A stretch of DNA of 64,000 bases from Mucor mucedo (Eukaryota; Mucoromycota; Mucoromycetes; Mucorales; Mucoraceae), in assembly GCF_025094135.1 (NCBI RefSeq), contig NW_026252288.1, positions 124,001 through 188,000 of the forward strand, in the 5' to 3' direction. Made by a program: the position numbers and the translations under genes. Below are positions 23,847-34,579 of this stretch, in pieces. Every line of letters begins with the position of its first letter. Position 1 is the stretch's first letter. Below the pieces are notes generated by a model that saw nothing but the letters and a program-made list of their open reading frames with translations, searched no databases and was not told the DNA's origin.

Positions 23847-25279
23847 TCACAAGGGCTTTTGTGCACAGTAGGCCCACACTTTCACTCGCCATCCTACGTT
23901 AGTGATGCCATTCATATATCGATCAACAGCACTACTGTATTGCGCAGGATCTGTCGTCACTCGATGCGCGAGCATTGGCTTTAATGATAGAATCGCACTT
24001 TTCCAATTAATTAGCATTTCTTTGGCAATCGGGTTCAAAGGTAATTCTAGAGACAAAATGTAAGTCCTTCTTTCTTTTTTTATCATCTGCCAACCTAAAA
24101 AAAAATCATTGATGTTTCATACCGTAACTTAGAAACAGTTCTTTTACTTCGATAATGTCATATTGAAGCTCCTGTAAAAGCGTATTTAGTTTAGCACCGA
24201 TAAAAGGGTCCTGTTCGTTGGCTTGCATCGCTTTGATCACTATTATTTAAAACGATTTTTTTTTTTTACTTCACCTGGTTAAAAAAAAAGGAAAGGATAT
24301 ACAATAGATGAGGAGGGTTCTTTTTTTTTTTACATACATTCACTGTTAAATAATTCCACAACTGGGTCCGTAGTCTTTTCCTAAAATCATATTTAAAAGA
24401 TTAGAATACAAAAAAAAAAAGATGGTGCGATAAGTGAAAAAAAAGGTACAGTAAAATCGGTTTCCACAACACTCAAAAGTCCGCCAGGTTTAAGCACACG
24501 AAATATTTCGGTGAGAATGGTGGACCATTCTCCCGAACGAAAAGCAACAATCATTAACCTGAGATGAACGAAATCAAAAGAATTATCAGGATAAGGTAAA
24601 CCACCTTTCACCACATTGTGCAATAGAAATGTCACGTTTTCCGGTCGAATAGTTGTTGGAAACATATCGGCAATATCAATGCCTGTAATTTGATATTCTG
24701 GGTGGTCAATGGCCATTTCCTATTTTTTTTTTTAACATTTGTGTCTGTGTGTGTGAGTGAGAGGTAGGATTCAGATAAAGAAAGAAAATAAAATAAAATA
24801 AAAAATCTTACCATGACCCAGCATCCAGACCCACACCCTACATCCAAAACACTAGCTTTTCTCGGTGTCATGGTTTCAATCGAAGGTAAAACATTGCTAT
24901 GGCAATAAAAGGGGGGGTTTTTTTTTTTAATATTATCATTTACCAACTCAGTGTGTTACTTTTTTTTTTACCCTCCCAAGAGTGCTTTTAACGAAAAGTG
25001 TTGCTAAAGAAAGAAGAGAGTTTATGAGGAGTGTGCTTTTTTTTTTAATTGAGAATGTAATGTTCACATGGAGGGGAAAGAAAAGGGCATGCTTACAGAA
25101 TTAAGTCGATCTTGTTCAACCTCATCACTCGGTAAACAATAGGAACCTGTATCTGATACAAGATAGTAACGACCTTCGATATTGACTGAACTGGTCGAAT
25201 GCTGTACCGATTGATCACTATGAACACTTTCTTTACGTGCAATTGGTTTTGATTTATGTCGAGATTGATTAATTCCCAT
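23847..25279 (-). CDS. SAM-dependent methyltransferase, class I, possibly N-myristoylated
   Basis: Multi-exon gene from ATG 25279 to TGA 23847. It begins MGINQSRHKSKPIARK: Gly2, Ser6 and a basic cluster fit an N-myristoylation signal. Then comes GRYYLVSDTGSYCLPSDEVE, and after two short introns SVLDVGCGSGCWVM (motif I). The next exon gives ITGIDIADMFP (motif II, acidic residue after beta-2), YPDNSFDFVHLRLM (motif III) and FRVLKPGGLLSVVETD. The C-terminal exons (NEQDPFIGAKLNTLLQ and the region to AQKPL) are mostly helical. Methyltransferases of this layout are numerous in Mucorales; substrate unknown. Exon 1 is 25279-25097 in phase 0; other junctions follow consensus sites. Confidence 0.85.
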
Positions 25280-25945
25280 TTTTTATTTTTTTATATTTTG
25301 GTTTGCTTTGTTTATAAAAGCATTAAAAGAGAGATAGAATACATAAAAAAAAAAAAAAGATTATGTGTTTCTCGAATAAACCTTGTTTAGAGTTTGGTAA
25401 TACGTTGCTCAAAAAGGTACATTTTGTTTGACAGTAAAAAAAAAAAACTTATCTAAACCCCCCTTAACAAAAAGGCTACGGGGCAGCCAAAAAAAAGAGA
25501 TTGATAGAGCGCAAAAAGGGCAAGCGCGCCGGAGCCTTAATTTTTTAAAAATAGAAAAAAAAAAATATAGTTTTGTTTGGGGGAAGCATCAATTAAATTA
25601 CAGAGAGGAACGACGTAAAAGGGAAGCAAGGGGGGAGAGAAAGTGTAAAAGCCAAGCCTTTTTTTCTCATATCTTTTACAATTCGTTCCCAATGGGTCTG
25701 ATGATTAGAAATATCACTTGATTGTGTGACAATCGATATAAGATGCAAAAAAATGGTATTTTTTATAAAAGCGGATTGGTATTAAAAAAAAACGCTATTG
25801 TACATTTTATATGTCTAGCTGCTTTTTACATGTAAACAAAAAAAATAAAATAAAAAAACTATAATTAGACGTTTTTAAATTTTTTTTTTTTTCATCTTTC
25901 TTTTCTCTCCCTCTTTTTTTTCTCTCTCTTTACTTTATACATACA
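25280..25945. other. divergent promoter region
   Basis: About 670 bp between the methyltransferase start and the next small gene. It has A- and T-runs and a pyrimidine-rich tract (25880-25930) just before the downstream ATG. A 97-codon Lys/Arg-rich ORF (25428-25721) has non-coding composition and is rejected. Confidence 0.4.
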
Positions 25946-26341
25946 ATGCCAGAATCAACGCAAAGAAGATACTGGAAGAACAGGCTCAGTCAACAAATCA
26001 GTGGATTTCATTTCAACACATGTTTGTCAGCAAACAACGTACAAGGAGAAGAGGAGGAGGAAGAAGAAAAGACACCAGCGGAAGCGCCCGTGCCGTTACC
26101 AGCCACACTCTCAAAAAAGAGACTGCTCTGGAGAAAACCGTTACCCAATGACTGTCCTGTCTTTGATTTCAACTCTTCTTCATCAAATAACAACTCGCTG
26201 GACGAAAAGACAGAGATACCCACAAGACAGCAAAGTAAACATTATGAACGCATACCCAATCTTGAAGCTGAATTAGACCGTGCCTGTAAAAATGAAAAGG
26301 CTCTCTTTCTGACAAACATATTATCCCATCAACGCCATTAA
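25946..26341 (+). CDS. small hypothetical protein
   Basis: Single-exon ORF of 131 aa with the first ATG after a pyrimidine-rich leader. Features: basic N-terminus MPESTQRRYWKNRLSQQ, an acidic run (EEEEEEE) near residue 40, KKRLLWRKPLPNDCPVFDF in the middle, and a C-terminal helix-like stretch ERIPNLEAELDRACKNEKAL. No domain recognised. It is convergent with NOP2, with about 100 bp between stop codons. Confidence 0.6.
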   Translation: MPESTQRRYWKNRLSQQISGFHFNTCLSANNVQGEEEEEEEKTPAEAPVPLPATLSKKRLLWRKPLPNDCPVFDFNSSSSNNNSLDEKTEIPTRQQSKHYERIPNLEAELDRACKNEKALFLTNILSHQRH

Positions 26342-26444
26342 AAAAAAACAAAAGAGATTGTTTCTATATATCTGTTCTATTTTTTTATTTTTATTTTTTT
26401 TCTTTAATATAATATAAATGTTTATACATGTCCTTGAGGGTCTT

Positions 26445-28435
26445 TTATACAGTTTTGTTCTTTTGAAGACCCTTTCTCTTTCTTTGAGTGAGTTTTGTTT
26501 CTTCAATATATTTAGCATCTTCTTCATCATTAAATGTCACTTCTTCAGTCTTCTTCTCAGGCTTCTCCTCATCATCGTATTGTGTGATACGTTCACTAGG
26601 ATCTCTCTCTTCTTTAGTGGGTGCAGGGAACTTGTTATCCATCTTTTTGAATTTAGCAACATAGAAACCATCCATGTTATGAACGTGAGGATAGAAACGA
26701 CGTGTTAATTTCACACTGGGATGGAAGTTCTTTCCACGGTATGAGACAAAGCCTTCACGACCAAAATCAAGTGTGGTAGGTACTAACTTGACATTGGGTC
26801 GCTTCATCAAAGCATAATTCACCACAGCCTCGTTTTCTTCCACTGTAACAGAACATGTAGAGTACACAATATATCCACCCGTCTTACTCTTGGCATCCAC
26901 ACTATCAATAGCTGCCAAAATCAATTGCTTTTGAAGGAAAGGAATATCAATGAAATCCTTCTCGGTCTTGTTTAACTTGACACTAGGATCCTTGGAAATA
27001 ACACCTGTACCTGAACAAGGTGCATCCAATAAAACACGATCGAAACCACCGACAACCTTGGGGAACTCACGACCATCATAGTTACAGACAATCGCGTTCT
27101 TGACACCCATACGATGAATATTGGCAATAAGAGACTTCAAACGATCCTTGGTAGCATCGTTGGCAAAGACCATACCTGTGTTCTTTTGCAAGGCAGCGAT
27201 ATAAGTAGTCTTACCACCGGGAGCAGAAGCCATATCAAGGACACGTTCGTTGGGTTGAGGAGCAAGAGCCATGACGGGTAAGAAAGAAGAGGCGGCTTGG
27301 AGCATGTAATGACCAGCGAGGTATTCAGGGGTAGCACCAATGGGCACAGAAGAATCAAACACTTGAAGACCGACTTTACTCCATTTACCAATAGGTTCGA
27401 GGTTGACGCCACGGTTAATCAAGGCTTGAGCAAGATCACGACGACGTGTCTTTAAAGTGTTGGTACGGATGGTGACAGGACGAGGCACTTCATTAGCTTC
27501 GAAGAATTCAATGGCTTCAGACACCGTGAACAAGTTGAAGAGCTTTTCGGCCAAGAATTGAGAGTAACCATAGTAACTGGCAATATCTTTAATTAAACGA
27601 TCAACATAATCTTGACGATCTTTGGTAGGATCACGAAGTTTACGGAAATCGTTAAGGACATTGACAATGTCCTTGAGACGTTGACTGACTTGAGTGACAT
27701 CGGCAACTAATTCATCGTCATCGCCTTCGGGAAGGACGTAACGTTCATCTTCCTCGAGTTCACTGTCTTGGTTGGCTTGTTCGACTAATTCTGCTTCAGC
27801 ATCGGCAGCTTCACGAGCAGCACGAGCTTCAATTTGACGAGACTTGCGTTCATCAAGAGCTTGACCCTTTTCAAAGAAAAAAGAGGAAGAAAAAAAATTA
27901 ATTTTGAGATCTAAGAAAAAAAGTTTTTTTTTTTTCATGTACTTACTTCAGCATGTTCATCCTCATCCTCATCCTCAGATTCTTCTTCAAGTTCCTCTTC
28001 TTGATCTAATTCCATTTCCTCTTCTTCAGAATCAGAACCAAGGAAACCACCTTCAGCTTGAGGGAAAACATCTTGTTCCTCCAACTCTTCTTCCTCCTCC
28101 TCTTCCTCTTCTTCTTCGTCGTTAGAGTTGGCATAATCACTCATATCAAACTCGTCAGGTAAGTCGTCACTGTTTTCATCATCGGTAGCCACTTCGAGAT
28201 TATCCCAAAGATCACCACCTTCAACAGGGGCTTCTTCGACACTTTTCTTGGCCTTCTTGCTACCACCCTTCTTAACAATGGCTGATTCTTCTAAAGCACG
28301 CTTATTGCTCTTTTTTTCGGCAGCAGCGGCTTTTGTCTTGTTTTGTCTAGCCTTGGCTCTCTTTGAGAGTCCTTCGTATTTAGGCTTCTCGATGGGTTCG
28401 GGAGCTCCTTGCTTATTCTTTGCCTTGTGTCCCAT
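26445..28435 (-). CDS. NOP2: rRNA (cytosine-5) methyltransferase Nop2/NSUN1
   Basis: Two exons (28435-27947 and 27866-26445) give 636 aa. The N-terminal third is basic then strongly acidic, as in yeast Nop2. The catalytic part follows: RPVTIRTNTLKTRRRDL, the SAM site LDMASAPGGKTTYIAAL, FANDATKDRLKSL, motif IV LLDAPCSGTGVISKDP with the conserved Cys, and motif VI VYSTCSVTVEENE with the catalytic Cys. Nop2 methylates 25S rRNA and is needed for early 60S assembly in the nucleolus. Start chosen at MGHKAKNKQ, 10 codons inside a longer upstream-open frame, because the extra residues are not conserved-looking. Upstream neighbour LAS1 also serves 60S biogenesis. Confidence 0.94.
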
Positions 28436-28628
28436 TCTATATAAAGTTTTGTATAAAGTTAACAAATAAAAAAAAAAAGTTCACTCTAATTTTTTTTTTT
28501 TTTCTTTTGCCTGAACTATTTTTTTTTTGACAGAGTAGTCACGCAAAACAAGTCACGATTTTTATTTTTTTTTAATTTTGAAGAAGGATAAAAAGGGGGA
28601 GGGGAGGAATTCATGCGGCGTGGCTTGT

Positions 28629-30392
28629 CTAGATCATGGGCATATCCAGACAAGGTACTTTACCATTAGGCAAAGTACCCATAGGACAAGGTCTCCAACC
28701 TTGATATAATTTCCAAGAAGGATCCAAGTCAATCATTTTATCAAGTTTTCTCTTTTCAGGTCTTGTAGATTTGACTACGACGGATTCTATTTCTGCTGCT
28801 TTCACTTGTGCCAATTGGGTCTCCAAAGTTTCTAATTCGCGTTGCAAGGTGTCTTCATCAATGGAAGGAAGGGTGGTATCACTGCTTTTGGCGATTTTAT
28901 CAGTTTGGAGATTTTTCATAATCATTTGATCAATGTAACGCGTGAAAGGTTTGATGGATTGTCCTAATTCGGGGTCCACGTTCACCACACTCTGAAGCAC
29001 CGATCGCGTACTATTTTTTTTTTTTTTTTTTTTGGTTGAGTTTGGAAAACTTGTGTTTATGCGCATAAAATTTAAATCACTTACTAGTAATTAGGGTTTC
29101 GAAGACAATCTTCTAATATATCGTCCATGGTGAGATGGCTTAATGTACGCTTCTGATGAGGAATTCCAAATTCACTGACAAAATGCCTTAACCAACACGC
29201 TATTGTAAAAAAAAAAAAAAATGTCTGCGTTTTAGTTCCCAAATCTTTGTCATTGCATATTTAAAAAAAATAAAAACTTACTGAGCGTTAACAGGTAAGT
29301 GGGTGATTTTGTAGGATCTTCAGCATTTTGAATAGCAAAGGCTGCATATGGATTTAAAGCAACTTCATCCAAAACAAAGTCTAAATTTAAGAAATAGACG
29401 GATGAATTAAAAAAAGAAGATACGCATTTTTCAACTTCTTTTTCCCTTTACCGTAATTGGTGTCTAATTTCTGAATCATGGAGGAGACTAATTGACTTCC
29501 AAAAGCAGGAAATCCCACATCCAAACCTTGAATCAAGGGAGTCCAGAGTTCGATCAGACCTCTGGAGATGGACATATTTTCAGCGGAAGCACGCTTCTTT
29601 TTACCGGTAGGTACCAGACCTCCTACGCCCAATAAAAGGGGAATGATATTATCTTGAATCGCATCGTCATCAATAATCTCAATCAAAGCCTCAATAGCTG
29701 CAACATAGGTGGTAGGATCTGCATTCGGGTCGCCGCCCAATTTCTCTTTGAGAAAAGTCTTTCGACATTCCTTGTACACATTTAATTTGCCTTTAATTTC
29801 GACGTTTTGTAAATAGGTGTTCTTTTCGTGCTCGGGTTTAATGTTGTGAATCCAATAATTTTCGTGGAGCCAACCGACGGCTTGAATGGCGGCTGCACGC
29901 AAAACGGTTAAACTGGGTAGGCGTTCATGGGTACCCATATGTCTCAAATCGACAAACCAACTGGGTAAACCTAAACTTCTGGCCAAAGTGTAGGACGATT
30001 TGGCAAAGATACCCTTTTGTACAGGATCGACTAATCCATTAACAAATCGAATAATGGCTAAACCATACATGAGTCGTAATTCTTTATGCGGTAAAGGTGT
30101 TTGTTCATCGCGAAGGATAATGGCGATAAATGCAGCTGTCATTTCAACAGCGCTGGGGCATTCACTTCGATGTGTCCATGTTTGGACCTAGATATGCACG
30201 TTCAGTTTTTTTTTTTCTTTTTTCTTTTTAATCGCTTTTTTTTTTTTGTAAATATATATTTTTTATTACTCTGTCAAGTCCAAGTTGAATCGTGTCTTTT
30301 TCGGTCTTTCGATCGGCAAAAAGCCATTGATACACATTTTCAAATTCGGTGTAGTCAATCCAAGGAACGTAACGTTTTTTATTTTGTACCAT
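28629..30392 (-). CDS. LAS1: Las1 pre-rRNA endonuclease
   Basis: Starts at ATG 30392 (MVQNKKRYVPWIDYTEF) and ends at TAG 28629, with about six exons. The HEPN nuclease domain is clear: after intron 1, VQTWTHRSECPSAVEMTAAF, then LGLPSWFVDLRHMGTHERLP, carrying the RHxxxH catalytic motif and the typical THxxLPSL-like continuation. Later exons give DFVLDEVALNPYAAF, CWLRHFVSEFGIPHQKRTLS and the C-terminal VDPSWKLYQGWRPCPMG region. Las1, with Grc3 kinase, cuts ITS2 during 60S maturation. The gene lies 194 bp upstream of NOP2 in the same direction and is divergent from an Ett1-like gene with about 200 bp between the start codons. Confidence 0.9.
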
Positions 30393-30592
30393 TGAGAAGT
30401 TTAAAGAAGAAAGCAGAGAGGCAAAAAAAAACAGAGTTAGGTAATATGGAATGATTTCCTAAGCCACATGAAACCAAGTCTTCCTTTTTTTTTTTTTTTT
30501 TGAGTTAAAGCGGGGACAAAGTAAAGCGACCGATAATTATGCGTCCCACACCAAAAAAAAAAGTTATTTTTTATTTTTTACTTTAAACCAAA

Positions 30593-31943
30593 ATGTCAAA
30601 ACGCGCCAATCAAGATCCTAGTATTACCTCTGAAAGTAAGCGTACACGTAAAGAAGGCCATGCCTCTGATTGTACCGACAGCAAATGTGAAGGTTGCGAT
30701 GTTGGCCAAGTAGAGATCTCTTTTGTACGTAAAGACGCTCAAGGCCAACCCATCGATACGGAACCCGATGCCACCGAACTCTTAGCCATGGCCATTGATG
30801 AAGCCAGTCGTGATACAAACAATGACAATGATGACGAAAACAATGGTATGGCTCGTCGTTTATTCGATATGGCCATCGAAAAATTCCAAAAGGAGGAACC
30901 CGAAAACCGTTTGGGTTATGCTACCTGTCTTGTTGAACTCGGTAAAGCCATTGCCGTAAAAGAAAGTATCAGTGAAGGCCTTGAAATCTTGCGTGGTGAA
31001 TTGAAAAAGAACAATACCGAACACGTCGCTTTACAATTAGCAGGTGCTGCCATCGCATTGGCTACCTTTATCCGTAAGGAACAAGATGCTTACTTTGAAA
31101 AACAAGAGAAAGAAATGGATGAGGATGATGAGGTGGCTCGTGGTGAGCTTTTGGCTAAACAGGTCGTGGGTAAGGACGAGGAAAAGCTCTACAAGGAGGC
31201 CTTGGAACATACCAAGGACGCTTTTAGTCGTTTAAATGAGTCGCTTCATAAAGAGGCTCAAAGTGTCTTGTATGAATTAAAAACATACGGTCTCTTATTG
31301 GTCCAACCTTTCCACAAGGATCATGCCAACGCTGTCCTCGATACCGTCTCCGATTTGCTCCAAAAGTTACCCAATTATGAAGAAAACGATGAATTATTAT
31401 TATTGTGGGCCGCTTGTCTTTTACATCAAGAAAAATTCGTTGAGGATAAAAAACATTTAGAGGTCATGGATACCAAGATTGATCAATTATTAGCCAAGGC
31501 CAACGCCTTGTATTTAATTAAACACGAAAAGGAAAACCATTACGTGTGGGAAATGGTAAAAAAAAAAATACTAGAAAAAGTATACTTGGACATTCAGCTA
31601 AATCAAATATATTAGTATGCTATGCTCCGTATCAATCAATCAAATAACGCAGATGATGAGGATGAGGCGTTAGAGTTGTATGACGAAGCTATCCAATTCT
31701 TCAAGAAAGCTCATACTTTAGACCCAGGTAAGGATAGGCATTATAATTATTTCTTATGGTTACACTGCATAGACCTACATCAATATTCATTATTACATTT
31801 ACTAAATAGACAATGAGAAACTCGCTGGTTTGGTTGCTATGTTTGAATCAATGGAAGAACAGGAGATGGCTGAGTTGGATGAGCATGGTGAAGATGATGA
31901 TGAGGAAGAAGAAGAAGAAGAAGAGGAGGAGGAGGAGGAATAA
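30593..31943 (+). CDS. Ett1/Nro1-like helical-repeat protein
   Basis: Three exons in phase (30593-31555, 31616-31727, 31810-31943), 402 aa. The N-terminus has CTDSKCEGCDVG; the bulk is alpha-helical with TPR-like units (ARRLFDMAIEKFQKEEPENR, YKEALEHTKDAFSRLNESLH, ALELYDEAIQFFKKAHTLDP). It ends in a long Asp/Glu run. The overall pattern resembles Ett1 of budding yeast and Nro1 of fission yeast, which link to translation termination and oxygen sensing. I hold the family assignment only moderately, because it rests on pattern rather than a unique motif. A partial decayed copy of its 3' half lies 2 kb downstream. Confidence 0.7.
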
Positions 31944-33599
31944 AAGATGCCTACCTAAGCTCTTTCTTTTTTTTTTATAAATGTAAAATAAAACACACTT
32001 TATGCACGTCTAGAAATAGCTATGAACATCCCCCGCCGCTTCAAAAAGAAGTTACACTGTCTTTATAAATTGGTTTTGCGGAAATGAAATTTATGATCCT
32101 GAACTGACCGATGACGTTTCCGACATGCTAAAAGGTTATTTTTCCTGACATGCGGGAGACACAAAAGAGTAATCTATTTTTTGTTTTTTTTTTAGGTAAT
32201 AGTCTTCTCATGTTATATCAATGTACAAAAGGAGATTAGAAGCCTTCTCTTTGTCCGAGGACGAAAAGGGTTACACGTATTTAATAAAATTATAAAGGTA
32301 TCAGCATAGCAACCCAGGAAAAAAAAGACCTGTTCCTATGTTGATAATGGAGCCGTGGATAAACTTTGAGCGTGGATTTCTATTGTGGCGTGATATCCGG
32401 ATGCTGTATTTTTAGACGGATTATCTTCAAAAATGGGGGAGCTTATAAATAAACATCCGCAAATTTAAGGCTGAATCACTAATAGATAATGTTCGAGTCC
32501 AATGCAATCTATAAACATACATCAGAATGTCTGCTTCGAATTTCAATTGATCTATTGCTTTTTTTTTTTTTTTTTTTGCCTTTTACACAGAAATGAAAGG
32601 TACAGAGCTTATAATCTATCCAATCACAGCATTTGATCAAGATAAGACGGAGTTTAAAGTCATTACTCGTCATCGTCAAACAGAATGATATACAATCAAT
32701 ACAAGTGAGAAGCCTCGTGGTGCGTGCTTGCAAGTCTTTTAGTCTGTTCTATATTGATATGACAATACGTAGTGTCTCTCAGCTCAATTTGGTTGGAGTT
32801 GCTAGAAATTACAAGGCTTGGTACCATAAAGTAAGTAGTGATTTAAAACTCCTGTATTTTACCAACTGTCTAAAGCAGGAGACATAAGCAAAGCTTACTA
32901 TCTAATTTCTAACCAGTAAAAAATGTAGTAGTAAGCCCGATTTAGCTCTCAGAACTGCAATGAATGAATTGTTGTAAAGAAAGTTGTTCAGTGAGCAAAA
33001 AAAAAAAACGCGATAAAGCAAAAATAATGTCCATACAATACATACTAAATGTACTCTAGGTGAGGTTTAATTGAAAGGTAGCTGTAATATGATTTTTTGT
33101 ACATGTTTGCGTTTGCTAAAAATGGCGCAAATAACGTCTGGATGTTATTTTTGGGATGCGTCGAAAAATTTTGTGAAAATTTTTATAGGTGTGTATGGTA
33201 TAATTATAGCATCGCGGATCACGAAAACAAAAACATAAATCCCGTTTTTCAGAAATCTGCCAAGGGAAGATACATATTTTCAGATTACCTCGTGGGAACT
33301 TCTAATATGCGTTACAAGGACAAATATGCCATTTGTAATGCGAAAAAAAAATTCTCACTTATTAAATCACAAGTTGGGTTTGCTCATACACTGTTGCATC
33401 CTGTCTGTCCATGTGACTTTTCGATGGGTAAAGAGCTATCGACACCATATTTAGATTCCAATCGCATAGTTTCTTACAATTGCTCCTTGATACCGTGTTT
33501 GGATTACAACTTCAAACTTTATTTGCTGCCTGCGCAAAAAAAACATGTTTTATTATGATTAGAGGCCGCTATCTCTTTTAGATCAAATTTTTACCACCA
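31944..33599. other. gene-poor spacer between the Ett1-like gene and its decayed copy
   Basis: About 1.65 kb. A 153-codon ORF on the plus strand (33097-33558) is the only long one. It begins MYMFAFAKNGANNVWML, is Cys/Tyr/Asn rich, and contains CPCDFSMGKEL; no family recognised, and it may be a relic. The rest is AT-rich with T- and A-runs near 32563 and 33000. No RNA gene found. Confidence 0.4.
33097..33558 (+). CDS. orphan ORF, 153 aa, doubtful
   Basis: Open frame with no recognised domain. Composition is Lys/Asn/Tyr/Cys rich, with segments ENKNINPVFQKSAKGRYIF and LIKSQVGFAHTLLHPVCPCD. It sits in decayed DNA next to a pseudogene. It could be a lineage-specific gene, an exon of a degenerate gene, or chance. 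Confidence 0.25.
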   Translation: MYMFAFAKNGANNVWMLFLGCVEKFCENFYRCVWYNYSIADHENKNINPVFQKSAKGRYIFSDYLVGTSNMRYKDKYAICNAKKKFSLIKSQVGFAHTLLHPVCPCDFSMGKELSTPYLDSNRIVSYNCSLIPCLDYNFKLYLLPAQKKHVLL

Positions 33600-34130
33600 A
33601 GTCAAATAGTTATTAGATGATATAAATACCGGGTTTAACCAGTTAGTAGCCAAGCCAAATGTCTTACATTTAATAAAACATGCCAAGAAAAAAAAAGTGC
33701 TACGAGTGGGGCTTGGTACATATGTGAATACATTGACTAATAGAGTATTCCGTGACAACCAATTAAAGGATGCGGAATGTACGGATAATGCGCTGGAAGC
33801 GATCCTAAGCTTTCATGAAGGCTCACGCTTTTAGACCCAGGTAACAATAGTTTTTTTTTTCTTTTTTCGTTACACTGCATAGACCTACAGCATATGTATT
33901 ATATACTACATAGACAACGAGGCAGCTTATCAGATGCTTATATCTTTAAATTGGTTCAGAGAAGATGAGATGGGAAAGAGTATTCAATGTAGAGAAAGAT
34001 GTCGAAGTGGAGAGGAAGATATCAGTGAAGAAGAGGATAAATAACGTGCTTACCTAATCTTTTTGTGTAAAAAAAAAAAAAAAGAACACTTCATGCACGC
34101 TTTTAGAAAATCTTTTAATTATTTATGAAC
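33600..34130 (+). pseudogene. decayed partial duplicate of the Ett1-like gene (3' half with introns)
   Basis: This stretch aligns by eye with the 3' end of the gene at 30593-31943. TTAGTAGCCAAGCCAAATGT matches TTATTAGCCAAGGCCAACGC, and TTTAATAAAACATGCCAAG matches TTTAATTAAACACGAAAAG. TTTAGACCCAGGTAA (exon end and donor) matches TTTAGACCCAGGTAA, and GTTACACTGCATAGACCTAC inside the intron is identical in both. ATAGACAACGAG matches ATAGACAATGAG, and the 3' flank CACTTCATGCACGC matches CACTTTATGCACGT. Frameshifts and stops break the coding frame; a short acidic end (EEDISEEEDK) survives. Because an intron was copied, the duplication was at DNA level, not by retroposition. Confidence 0.8.
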
Positions 34131-34579
34131 CTCCGCTTTCTAAAAGTAAAAAAGTCCAATAATGGTAAAATCGTCAGTTGAGCCCTTGTAGCTCGATATT
34201 TTAAACTTATTTCGATACAGACTTATAATGTGAGTGGTTGATGGATAAAAATGATCTGCTATTAAGTTAGCATCATTTTCTCTCGAGATAATATGTAATG
34301 TTTCTAGCGAGTTTGTTGAATTGAAGATCTTTTACAGTCCTTCATTGAATATCATAGTCTATAAATACACAAAAGATTCTCCCCATTCAATCTAAAGCGA
34401 TTATTGGTCAAGGTGTGATTGGCTATAAAGAGTGTCCAGTTTAAATTAAGCTGTCAGCTGCTGATGACTTATAAAATATTGTGTACACATTAATAGAATG
34501 ATAATAAGTAAAAAAAAATATTTATATAATATACAGAGAGGAGGGAGTAGGGGGGTATTTTCTAAAATGGCGGTAGTTA
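34131..34579. other. intergenic region
   Basis: About 450 bp, AT-rich, no ORF. A short G-rich tract (34541-34556) precedes the end of the next gene. Nothing else seen. Confidence 0.4.

Noticed and set aside
25428..25721. 97-aa Lys/Arg-rich ORF
   Set aside because: No start context, composition follows A-runs, lies in a promoter region between divergent genes.
30593..31555. histone chaperone NASP/Hif1 as identity of the TPR-like gene
   Set aside because: The helical repeats lack the acidic insert within TPR2 typical of SHNi-TPR proteins; the acidic run is at the C-terminus, so Ett1/Nro1-like was preferred, with moderate confidence.
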